A DNA stretch of 50,022 nucleotides, from positions 1 to 50,022 of the forward strand of contig VMTD01000081.1 of assembly GCA_013791785.1 (NCBI GenBank). The letters are read 5' to 3'. Below the pieces are notes generated by a model that saw only the letters and a program-made list of their open reading frames with translations, did not search any database and had not been told where the DNA came from. Position numbers and translations under genes: made by a program. Source of the stretch: Methanobacteriota archaeon (GTDB taxonomy: Archaea > Thermoplasmatota > Thermoplasmata > SG8-5). Positions 8,605 through 15,728 of this stretch are shown here, piece after piece (the first letter of the stretch is position 1; each line of letters starts with the position of its first letter).

Positions 8605-9285
8605 TTAAAAATATTCCAGTTTCATTTGTTCTGGCTTCTCATACCGAGGATAGGTGTCTTCCCTGCTTTCATAGTCAATAACAGCATGGGCAATCGGCTT
8701 CAGCTCGTCCCAGCAAGAATTCCATCTGTTTGCATACTGCCAGTTGTATCTTCCCTCCGGTTTGCTTATGTCTGTCTCATGCATCAGTGAATCCGCATGA
8801 AGGAAATATGCCGATATATTATGAATTGCGCAGTTTGTGAAAGCAACCCGCAATGCTCTCTGGTCAATGTCAACACCGAACAGGTTTGCATTCGGTGCGT
8901 ATTCATGAGCGCCCATCAGGAACCTTCCAGTGCCGGTGCATGGATCAAGGATGTTTATCTCTTCATCTGTTTTTTCTATTGTCATGGCGCACATCATATT
9001 GACAACGTGCTCGGGTGTCAGGAACTGGCCCTTGTAGCTTCTTCCCAACTGGCTCTGATTCTCAACATACATATCTCCAAGGTGGTCCTGCTTATCTGAC
9101 TTGATTAATTCCAGGTCATAAACTTCAATGATTTCTTTTGCAAGTTTCTCATCCTCGTAAAACCATTCAAATTGATGGTCCATCTGCAATAGCATCGGTG
9201 GGCAGTTATCCACAGCAATGAACTCAATCATCCTGTCCCATGCTTCATTATGGTTGTGGAATTTCCTGTTTAAAATTTTCAGCAT
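8605..9285 (-). CDS. N6-adenine DNA methylase-like protein lacking the NPPF motif
   Basis: 226 residues. It contains GQFLTPEHVVNMM (about 87-99) and LDPCTGTGRFLMGA (about 115-128), the hallmark and SAM-binding motif I of HsdM-type gamma-class N6-adenine methylases, followed by FGVDIDQRALRVA (motif II). The catalytic (N/D)PP(Y/F) tetrapeptide expected about 40-50 residues later is missing; after ADSLMHETDISKPEGR the chain runs into a Trp-rich tail. It may therefore bind SAM without methylating, or be a cut-down mobile-element form. No HsdR or HsdS is nearby. It follows the DUF2958 gene in the same operon. Confidence 0.75.
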   Translation of the reverse strand: MLKILNRKFHNHNEAWDRMIEFIAVDNCPPMLLQMDHQFEWFYEDEKLAKEIIEVYDLELIKSDKQDHLGDMYVENQSQLGRSYKGQFLTPEHVVNMMCAMTIEKTDEEINILDPCTGTGRFLMGAHEYAPNANLFGVDIDQRALRVAFTNCAIHNISAYFLHADSLMHETDISKPEGRYNWQYANRWNSCWDELKPIAHAVIDYESREDTYPRYEKPEQMKLEYF

Positions 9286-9321
9286 ATCCTCATAGACTTT
9301 TCTAGCACCTGGGCAATTGCA

Positions 9322-9585
9322 TCACCTTTCTATCTCTCCAAATTTAACAGGCTTCCAATCATCGACAGGAACCGCATCGTTCTCCTCCAATTCGTCAATG
9401 TTGATATATCCCCATTCTGCCATCTCGTCGTCGTTCAGGTTGGCATAGCCGAACGCCAGCCGGTTGTTCGGGTCATATTCAGCAATCAGCCAGTAAAATC
9501 CTACATGCGGAAGTTCCCACTTCTGGTAAATCATCTTGTCTTCCAGGGATGTTTCCTCTGTTTCGTATAATTTTGGAATTTTCAT
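9322..9585 (-). CDS. DUF2958 domain protein
   Basis: 87 residues matching the DUF2958 pattern: an IPKLYETEET...LEDKMIYQKW start, WLIAEYDPNNRLAFGYAN in the middle and a GYINIDELEE end. This family is common on plasmids, integrated elements and phages; its biochemical role is unknown. The ATG overlaps the stop of the upstream gene by four bases (ATGA) and GGTGAG stands just before it. Function inside this element is open. Confidence 0.75.
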   Translation of the reverse strand: MKIPKLYETEETSLEDKMIYQKWELPHVGFYWLIAEYDPNNRLAFGYANLNDDEMAEWGYINIDELEENDAVPVDDWKPVKFGEIER

Positions 9586-9806
9586 GGACTCACCCTTTTG
9601 TCCACTAAATAACAGATGCCGGTCACTTCCCTGGTTCCATCAAGGATTTCCTCAACTTTCCCGGTGTTGGCAATGAGTGAGATGTACTCACGCCCGTCTT
9701 TGGTTTCATACCTTTCTGCATCGACAAGAGCTTCCACATCCAGACCCAACTTCAATGTCAGACCAGTTTCGCTCTTTCTCAAATATCCCACTAATTTACT
9801 CTCCAT
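9582..9806 (-). CDS. hypothetical protein, 74 residues
   Basis: No family recognised. The sequence MESKLVGYLRKSETGLTLKL...REYISLIANTGKVEEILDG has a beta-rich, soluble look and could be a small OB- or SH3-type fold, but nothing decides this. It overlaps the winged-helix gene upstream by 11 bases and DUF2958 downstream by four, so it is clearly part of the operon. Confidence 0.6.
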   Translation of the reverse strand: MESKLVGYLRKSETGLTLKLGLDVEALVDAERYETKDGREYISLIANTGKVEEILDGTREVTGICYLVDKRVSP

Positions 9807-10104
9807 CCTTTACCACCTCGTTCAAATAATAGACCTTTCGCTTTCGGCGGGACCCCTTTACATACGCCATTATCTCTGTCACAACGCCCTCTTCCTTTAA
9901 ATCGTTCAATCTCAGAGTGGCATGTGGCCTGGTAACGCCTATCCCCTCTGCAATGCCGTCCTGGCAGACTTCCCATGGCAGTGTGGCGTAGGGGTGCGCA
10001 TCATATACCTTGTTCGAATAACTGGAAAGGTAGTCCACAATTCTCTGTTTTACGGTTCTGCTTTTCTTGTCGTCCAAATAAGATAATTCCTCGATATTCA
10101 CCAC
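9796..10104 (-). CDS. winged helix-turn-helix protein
   Basis: 102 residues with SRTVKQRIVDYLSSY (helix 1), EGIGVTRPHATLRLNDLKEEG (recognition helix region) and VVTEIMAYVKGSRRKRKVYYL (wing). This is a MarR/ArsR-like winged helix typical of archaeal regulators. It starts at GTG 10104 or the next GTG at 10101, with AAGGAATCAGG ahead, and overlaps the upstream Cys-rich gene. It could regulate the element's own operon; the target is not visible. Confidence 0.7.
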   Translation of the reverse strand: MVNIEELSYLDDKKSRTVKQRIVDYLSSYSNKVYDAHPYATLPWEVCQDGIAEGIGVTRPHATLRLNDLKEEGVVTEIMAYVKGSRRKRKVYYLNEVVKDGE

Positions 10105-10211
10105 CCTGATTCCTTCAATCGCTCAAAATTCCGGCATTCCAATTCCGGGCAGTATCTTCCGCTGCATTTCTTGTCATAATAGTGCTGGCAGTAGAAACAA
10201 TAGCTACTCAT
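10098..10211 (-). CDS. 37-residue Cys-rich zinc-binding miniprotein
   Basis: MSSYCFYCQHYYDKKCSGRY is followed by CPELECRNFERL. The five cysteines are arranged CxxC, C, CxxxxC and suggest a small zinc finger. The ATG at 10211 overlaps the stop of the preceding 37-codon gene (ATGAGTAG) and a GAGGGGA element lies about seven bases ahead. A longer frame from 10304 exists but its extra residues read as an out-of-frame shadow of the coiled-coil gene upstream. No known family. Confidence 0.5.
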   Translation of the reverse strand: MSSYCFYCQHYYDKKCSGRYCPELECRNFERLKESGW

Positions 10212-10317
10212 CAGGTCTGCTCCCCTCACGCAATACCTTGAGCGCCCTGCGAAGCGTCTCTTCAATACCAGCCAATGATTTCTCAATTTCTCTAACATTT
10301 TCATTCACCTTTTTCAT
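10204..10317 (-). CDS. 37-residue helical protein
   Basis: MKKVNENVREIEKSLAGIEE followed by TLRRALKVLREGSRPDE is amphipathic, acidic-basic and coiled-coil-like, unlike the Arg/Trp-rich alternative frame. It ends with TAG overlapping the ATG of the next small gene. The ribosome binding site is weak (ACGAGATA). Accepted because it fits the overlapping layout of the operon; function unknown. Confidence 0.45.
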   Translation of the reverse strand: MKKVNENVREIEKSLAGIEETLRRALKVLREGSRPDE

Positions 10318-10343
10318 TATCTCGTTGATTCTGCAAATTTAAT

Positions 10344-10775
10344 TCACCATTCAATTCCGGTCAGCTTGTCCAGGTAATCTGTCAAAAACGCCTTCCTTCC
10401 CTGGATCTGCCATATCTCTCTCAGCACCCGTCTCATGCTCTCCCTCAGCCTGCTGGTGTCTCGCCAGTAGCTCAATCCTTCTACCCTGAGTTCCCTCTTG
10501 AAATCCGATATTTCCTTCTCAAACGCGCTTATCCGCTTCTCGTATATGCTCTCAGCATTCCAGCCCCCGAATCCTCTGATTTCGGACTCACATGCTACAA
10601 TCTTCGCACCGATATCATTGGCAAGGACATTGTGAAGCAGTGTTCTTTGTTCGATGTCCGACTGGATATCTGTAAGTTCCTTCTCCAGGACACCTAGCTT
10701 TCTGGCGAGTGAGGCATCCATGAATTTCTTTGAATTATCTGCTTCCTGAAGCTTCGTGCCTTGCACTTTATTCAC
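10344..10775 (-). CDS. coiled-coil protein following the HerA-like ATPase
   Basis: 143 residues from GTG 10775, which overlaps the ATPase stop by eight bases; a longer form would run about 100 bases into the ATPase and read as its shadow. An ATG at 10721 is another possible start. Almost the whole chain is helical with heptads (LARKLGVLEKELTDIQSDIE, then ISAFEKEISDFKREL). It ends in a helical part with REIWQIQGRKAFLTDYLDKL. No catalytic motif is visible. Coupling to the ATPase suggests a structural or adaptor partner of that motor. Confidence 0.65.
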   Translation of the reverse strand: MNKVQGTKLQEADNSKKFMDASLARKLGVLEKELTDIQSDIEQRTLLHNVLANDIGAKIVACESEIRGFGGWNAESIYEKRISAFEKEISDFKRELRVEGLSYWRDTSRLRESMRRVLREIWQIQGRKAFLTDYLDKLTGIEW

Positions 10776-12852
10776 CCCCAGAACCTTTTGGTTCGTTTCT
10801 TTGTTTATCTGTTTGCTTATATTGCTCGCCAGAGGCGGTAAAATCCAAGTCAAGTGGCTCGTCTGAGCCATTAAATTGCTTCAACAGACAGAATCGGACT
10901 TTCTCCGGGTTCTTATCCCCGAAGTATGACAGGCATGCTTTTTCAATCAAGATTTTTGTCTTCTCATTTCTACATGCTACAATAATCTGGTCAAAACCGA
11001 ACCCAAGGTCTTTCTTAATATTTTCAAGTTCATAATAGGGGCTCATGGCTATCTCCACTGCAATTGTTTTCTTGTTAGGGCAGAACACAGCCACATCTAT
11101 GCTCTTCTTTCCAATGAATAATTCAATCTCAGCCTTGCATCCCCAGCCTTCGAAATATTCCTTGATCTTCTGCTGCCAGTATCTGTGTTTCAGACTGCCT
11201 TTTCCGCTCTTTCCGTTCGGTTCTTCCCCGTTTAACAGCAAATGGCTGTTGCCTTTCTCTGTCGGTTCAAGAAGTTTTGGTCTACCCCCTTTGCCACCGG
11301 CTTTCACCTCTTCCTCTTTCACATACCCTTTTGACTTCAGTTCGTTCTTGGCCTTGTTGCCCTTGCAAGCTGACATTCCAAGACTGCTGTAACGTTCGCT
11401 TAGAGTTGAAACCGGATTCTTGTTTATGTCCACAAGCAACTGCCAGGCGTTTTTTGACATCTCTTGACCTGTGCCTTTTTTATCTGCCAGTTCATCGACA
11501 CGCCTTTCGAGCATCGGCAGGGGTGTCCTTGGTGATATCCTGAACATTTCTGTGTTTCTTTTCAGGTTCAGGACCACTTCCTCGTCTGTCACATCCTTGG
11601 CAATTCTGGCAAATGGAATGTCGATTTTAAGCGGTTCCGTGCCAGCCATCTTCACGATTCCCTGGCCCACTCCGAGTTTGTACGAGTAATTCATTTGATC
11701 TTCGTTCAAGCCCATGCAATGTGACATCTCCGAAATATCTTTTCCGCTTCCTAGGGACAGCATGATCTTCGTCAATGTATTGGCCTTTATGGAATCAGTA
11801 AGCTTGCCAGGTTCCTGGTCTGCTACTATCAGGGCCTCCCCGAACTCCCTTGCCCTGTCTGTGATTATATCGATAATCGGAATGCCTGCTGCGGGATTCA
11901 GTTCCTTGTTTCTATCGAACACTCTCTTTGCCTCGTCAAATACGATGCAATGGCGAAGCTGGCCTCGATGCCCTTGAGCAAGGCGGTAATTGTATATCCA
12001 TACCAATATTGTCTCTATAAGGAAGTTCTGGATATCCTCTGCAAGACCTTCTAACTCAATTACCACATTCCTGTTCAATAATTCAGATATTGGAAATCCA
12101 TCACTGCAATCCAATACCCTGTCCAATGCCAAAATCATAACATCTATTCTGTTTCTTACTGTTTCCAGGTACCTCGCATCCTTGGTCGCCAGCGAGAATC
12201 TGGTGTCGCCGAGCAATTCCTGAAGCTCGAACATGGATGGGTGTGTATCCTTGCCTTCGAACACACCGTACATTTCATAGAGTTTGTGAAGGTGTATCAT
12301 GAAGAAATTCTTTGAACCTGACAGCAAGGAATTGGAGTGGCTGAAAACTTCGGCAAAGTCCTGCAACCACCTGATTGGCGACACTCCGTCCGGAGGCTTG
12401 AGCGGGTTGAAACGGAGATATTCCCACGGGATGACAATCAGGTCCCGATTCTCTATGGCTAGGTGCCGATAATCTTTCTTGAAATCAAGGGCCAGTACAG
12501 GAACGTTCTTTGCCAAAAATTGTCTGAATAAACCATAAAGCAATGTGGTCTTTCCAGCGCCAGATCTGCCCACAACCAGCATGCCCTGGGTCAGTTGTTC
12601 CCTGCTTACGCTGGCATTCCCGACAGAGGATTCCCCAAGCATGAATTCAGCTTTCAATTGTGGTTCAGGATGAAACGGATTGATTGTTTTCCTCGGAAAG
12701 ACCCTGTGTGTAAGCAGTTGCTCCAGGTCTTCTGCAATGTTATCGTCCCAGCAGATGCTTAAGGCATGCAGGGTCTGCCTTACGGTTGTATTTTCATGCA
12801 TACGGCTTTCTTTTGCCAGTTCAAATAGTTGGAAAGCATTTCTTGAATTCAT
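10768..12852 (-). CDS. HerA/FtsK-like ATPase with winged helix and nuclease-like C-terminal domain
   Basis: 694 residues. Walker A is GRSGAGKT (95-102) and Walker B HCIVFDEAKR (301-310). EFGEALIVADQEPGKL (337-351) resembles the sensor region of HerA/VirB4/TraG-type motors. Residues about 465-545 form a winged helix (NAWQLLVDINKNPVSTL...GYVKEEEV...LLEPTEKG). Residues about 556-660 carry IDVAVF (D586) and TIAVEIA (E600) with beta-strand spacing like a PD-(D/E)xK nuclease core. Proteins of this kind occur on archaeal integrative elements and may move or process DNA. First gene of the ten-gene minus operon. The motor call is firm, the nuclease call moderate. Confidence 0.85.
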   Translation of the reverse strand: MNSRNAFQLFELAKESRMHENTTVRQTLHALSICWDDNIAEDLEQLLTHRVFPRKTINPFHPEPQLKAEFMLGESSVGNASVSREQLTQGMLVVGRSGAGKTTLLYGLFRQFLAKNVPVLALDFKKDYRHLAIENRDLIVIPWEYLRFNPLKPPDGVSPIRWLQDFAEVFSHSNSLLSGSKNFFMIHLHKLYEMYGVFEGKDTHPSMFELQELLGDTRFSLATKDARYLETVRNRIDVMILALDRVLDCSDGFPISELLNRNVVIELEGLAEDIQNFLIETILVWIYNYRLAQGHRGQLRHCIVFDEAKRVFDRNKELNPAAGIPIIDIITDRAREFGEALIVADQEPGKLTDSIKANTLTKIMLSLGSGKDISEMSHCMGLNEDQMNYSYKLGVGQGIVKMAGTEPLKIDIPFARIAKDVTDEEVVLNLKRNTEMFRISPRTPLPMLERRVDELADKKGTGQEMSKNAWQLLVDINKNPVSTLSERYSSLGMSACKGNKAKNELKSKGYVKEEEVKAGGKGGRPKLLEPTEKGNSHLLLNGEEPNGKSGKGSLKHRYWQQKIKEYFEGWGCKAEIELFIGKKSIDVAVFCPNKKTIAVEIAMSPYYELENIKKDLGFGFDQIIVACRNEKTKILIEKACLSYFGDKNPEKVRFCLLKQFNGSDEPLDLDFTASGEQYKQTDKQRNEPKGSGGE

Positions 12853-12946
12853 ATTCTTTATTTGTGAGAATACTGTATTTATGTTTTAGACATAGATTAT
12901 GTATAAAATTCAATCCGGTCAAAAACATAAGATTTCTGACCACCAT

Positions 12947-12957
12947 CACTATTTTTA
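12947..12957 (+). promoter_or_regulatory. candidate TATA box (ctatttttaag)
   Basis: A T-rich element about 75 nt ahead of the ATG at 13023. About 30 nt downstream lies an ATG at 12983 that reads only five codons (MPKTL) before TAA, so transcripts may carry a minute leader ORF or the ancestral start may be mutated. Confidence 0.3.
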
Positions 12958-13022
12958 AGCCTATAATATCAAATGCTTTTTTATGCCCAAGACGTTGTAA
13001 CACAGAGATACAGAGAGCAATA

Positions 13023-13250
13023 ATGATAGTTCTCAATGATAGGGGGTGGGTTGCTCCTGGAGCTTTAGCTAGGGAAATCCACACAGATATAAGAACCACG
13101 GAAAAACACCTGGGTGTATTGAAGAGTTATAGGAAGAAGGTAGATATTTTACATTATTATCCAAATGGGAAACTGTATAGAATCACTCGGGAAAAGAGGT
13201 TCGTGACATGCCATCGGTGTAGAGCGAAGGTTAGGGTTCCATACAATTAA
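13023..13250 (+). CDS. small winged-helix protein with Cys pair
   Basis: 75 residues from ATG 13023, with GAGAG eight bases ahead. The chain MIVLNDRGWVAPGALAREIH followed by TDIRTTEKHLGVLKSYRKKV is a clear winged helix, then YYPNGKLYRI as the wing and a C-terminal CHRC pair that could be half a zinc site. Coding-like sequence continues upstream of the ATG (NTEIQRAI), so the original start may have been at a mutated codon nearer 12983. It stands alone on the plus strand between two divergent blocks. Probably a transcription factor. Confidence 0.6.
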   Translation: MIVLNDRGWVAPGALAREIHTDIRTTEKHLGVLKSYRKKVDILHYYPNGKLYRITREKRFVTCHRCRAKVRVPYN

Positions 13251-13272
13251 TTATGTGTTGCTGACTCAATAG

Positions 13273-13686
13273 TCAATCTTCACTAAATATTTTAAAAATC
13301 ACATAGATAATAAATGGGATAAAAAGAACTATTAGTAATATTATTAATATTACTGACCAGGGATCCCAATCTGAATCATATTTTGGTAATTGATTGCCTC
13401 TCTGGGATGCTTTCATATCATTTAGAACCTGTAATTGCTTTTTTTGAATTGATAAATTTTGATTCTGGATTGCCATATGTCTCTCAAAATTTATCTTGCC
13501 CCCATGGGATTTCTGAAGACTGTGGGCAATACTAGCGATAGCAAGACCTACAGATATTATGGATAACAATAATGCCCAATTATTGTTTCTTTCAACCAAA
13601 ACGGCATAAATTACATAAACAAATATTATTCCCGCAACGGATGCCATGACCAGGCTAGAATTGCTAATTATTCGTACTTTTAACAC
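13273..13686 (-). CDS. small membrane protein, 137 residues
   Basis: Not a recognised family. It has two hydrophobic N-terminal segments (about 12-32 and 37-57), a hydrophilic helical middle rich in Gln/Lys and a strongly hydrophobic C-terminal segment (about 110-132). The start is GTG at 13686. It is last of three adjacent minus-strand membrane-protein genes in a very AT-rich stretch that looks foreign compared with the DNA after 19 kb. Confidence 0.55.
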   Translation of the reverse strand: MLKVRIISNSSLVMASVAGIIFVYVIYAVLVERNNNWALLLSIISVGLAIASIAHSLQKSHGGKINFERHMAIQNQNLSIQKKQLQVLNDMKASQRGNQLPKYDSDWDPWSVILIILLIVLFIPFIIYVIFKIFSED

Positions 13687-13719
13687 GGTGAAGCCACTCC
13701 ATGTTAGCCGAATCTTTGC

Positions 13720-14355
13720 TTAATTATTCGCATACAACCTCTCAACTCTTTTTATGTGTTTCTTTCTTTCTCTAACGCATTCACGTTCATGATTTTTTAT
13801 AAGGAAAATAAGTGTGACGCCAAATATGGCAATTCCACATAGAATTGATAATTCAATCATTGAGAAAGCAATCCATATGACAGATGAAATCATAAACGCA
13901 ATTAGTACAGAATTCCATCCGTGAATTATTTTGAGGAATTTCATGAAAGGTCTCAAATCGTTTGGGAATTCATATTCGCGTTTGTCTCTTGAAGATTCTG
14001 TTACAGGCAAAAAGATGTGTTCTCTTATCTGTGGGTCTTTCCTTACGAAATATTTTCGAATGAGTCCCATGGCAAAAAGGTATTCCTGCTTTATCAATTC
14101 AGTGCTGATTAATCGTCTGGTTAATAGAACCCCGAGTATGAATAAGATTGCAGCTGCAACATTCAAACAAATCAGAAATATTTGATTATCTAGATCTGAC
14201 CATGAACTCAATAACAAACTTGCTGAAATTATCAAAGCACTCGCAGTCAAGTAGATTTTAATAGTGTTTTCATTTCGATTATCTGTGTGCCTCCAGAATT
14301 GTCCAAGTTCCCTATATTCTTCCAGAAAAAAGTTCACACTTATATCCTCGTTCAT
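13720..14355 (-). CDS. membrane protein with two pairs of transmembrane segments
   Basis: 211 residues. The N-terminal soluble piece (FLEEYRELGQFWRHTDNRNE) is followed by two transmembrane helices (about 31-50 and 55-79), a cytoplasmic-looking middle (about 85-140) and a second pair (about 142-187), then a basic tail. The layout resembles small two-by-two membrane proteins often seen in genomic islands, but no family is recognised. The 10-nt gap to the upstream 346-residue gene supports one operon. Confidence 0.6.
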   Translation of the reverse strand: MNEDISVNFFLEEYRELGQFWRHTDNRNENTIKIYLTASALIISASLLLSSWSDLDNQIFLICLNVAAAILFILGVLLTRRLISTELIKQEYLFAMGLIRKYFVRKDPQIREHIFLPVTESSRDKREYEFPNDLRPFMKFLKIIHGWNSVLIAFMISSVIWIAFSMIELSILCGIAIFGVTLIFLIKNHERECVRERKKHIKRVERLYANN

Positions 14356-14365
14356 AGAATATCTC

Positions 14366-15406
14366 CTACTTTTTTAGTTGTTTTCTTGCTTTATATAACC
14401 AATTGAACAAAGCAAAAACAATAGAACTGGACAATCCACTTATTACGCCAATAACAACGACATTAGTGTTCTGTTCAATAGTTTCTCGTATCTGATTCCA
14501 TGATATAAATATCCATAGAATGAAACCGAATATAATTCCGATGATAATCAGACGAGGAACATAGCTTTTAATTGTTTCAAGCATGTCAGATGGTGTCACA
14601 TAATCATCTAAATCTTTTTTGATATGCTCTTTGATTTTTAAAATTTGCTTGCTTTCTAATGTAACATAGTTGAATTGGAAGAAAAGCCTTGAGACAACAT
14701 CAATCTCAGAAACAAGTTCTTCATTTTCTGAATAAAACGTTCGCTTTCCATTTTGGTTAAGGAATAACACAGTAACCATTGTGTCCATTTTTGAAACATA
14801 GAGCCTGTTAGAGTCATAACCAGTTCTTTCTAATATAACGGAGTTTTCTTTTGACCAATTCTCATGATATCCATAGTCCTTTTTAATAATTCCCACATAT
14901 TTTCGGAATATAGCATCTTGATTAAAATCATGAGGTTGAGCTTGATGAATCTGAAATATTTGACTGTTATCTACGAGTTTATTGTAATCAATTGATATTT
15001 CTATTGGCATTTTTTCTACAAATGCGATTCCAATAGACCAACCGACCGACATCATAATTAATGAAACCATTCCAAGAAATATTAGAGCAATGGGCATCTC
15101 TGAATTATCAATTAAGAAGAAACTAAAATCAAAACAATAATTGATTATTAAAATAATAAAGATAATCAATATTACCTCCCACTTTGGCCAGCCAAATTGA
15201 GAATAGTAATGAGAATTAATAGCCAATAATAACATTGTCCCTACTGGTAATAAAAAAAGTCCCCAAATTAATGAAAAGAATGTTAGTATACTATAATTTT
15301 CATCTCTGAACACCCATAATAATATTGTAATTAAAATTGAATAGAACAGAAAAATTACTATCGTTCCAGTATTAAATTTTCTAGATAATTCTATGTCAGC
15401 ATTCAC
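14366..15406 (-). CDS. multi-pass membrane protein with central soluble domain
   Basis: 346 residues from GTG 15406. Four hydrophobic segments fall in the first 135 residues, a soluble domain spans about 140-285 (containing ENSVILERTGYDSNRLYVSK) and two more hydrophobic segments fall at about 290-340 before a basic end. No known domain is recognised. AT-rich TATTTAAATAG near 15435-15446 could be its promoter. First gene of the three-gene membrane set; a role in defence, signalling or surface exclusion would be speculation. Confidence 0.6.
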   Translation of the reverse strand: MNADIELSRKFNTGTIVIFLFYSILITILLWVFRDENYSILTFFSLIWGLFLLPVGTMLLLAINSHYYSQFGWPKWEVILIIFIILIINYCFDFSFFLIDNSEMPIALIFLGMVSLIMMSVGWSIGIAFVEKMPIEISIDYNKLVDNSQIFQIHQAQPHDFNQDAIFRKYVGIIKKDYGYHENWSKENSVILERTGYDSNRLYVSKMDTMVTVLFLNQNGKRTFYSENEELVSEIDVVSRLFFQFNYVTLESKQILKIKEHIKKDLDDYVTPSDMLETIKSYVPRLIIIGIIFGFILWIFISWNQIRETIEQNTNVVVIGVISGLSSSIVFALFNWLYKARKQLKK

Positions 15407-15511
15407 GGGACCAAGATATAGTAATGATAATAAAAAACTATTTAAATAAAAAATAGCATGCTAATAAATGATATAATGTCACAAAATGGTATTATAATAC
15501 TACCTTTGTGC

Positions 15512-15523
15512 CTTTTATAAATG
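15512..15523 (+). promoter_or_regulatory. TATA box for the 63-residue gene
   Basis: cttttataaatg lies about 20-25 nt before ATG 15537 (next ATG 15543), giving a nearly leaderless transcript. Confidence 0.4.
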
Positions 15524-15536
15524 TTGATACAAAATT

Positions 15537-15728
15537 ATGGATATGGGCAATGAATACGAAAAGTTAGAAAGAGAGATTGTAGACCACATCGAATACAATG
15601 GTTTTTTTCTTGCGTATGTTCTCATAGATAATTTACCTGAATCAAAGAAACAAAAATACTTAGATATGATTCAAAGAAAGACGGAAGAATGTGATAAAGG
15701 ATTTTTTCCTCTTAGTTCGGGAATTTGA
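15537..15728 (+). CDS. small acidic hypothetical protein
   Basis: 63 residues, MDMGNEYEKLEREIVDHIEY onward, helical, with no recognised family. A well-placed TATA box and leaderless start support it. Its last 58 bases overlap the 3' end of the convergent 441-residue gene, which is unusual; one of the two C-termini may have been extended by mutation. Confidence 0.5.
   Translation: MDMGNEYEKLEREIVDHIEYNGFFLAYVLIDNLPESKKQKYLDMIQRKTEECDKGFFPLSSGI

Noticed and set aside
10212-10304. N-terminal extension giving a 68-residue protein ending at 10098
   Set aside because: The extra Arg/Trp-rich residues overlap a better helical frame (10204-10317), and the ATG at 10211 has a proper site and start-stop overlap.
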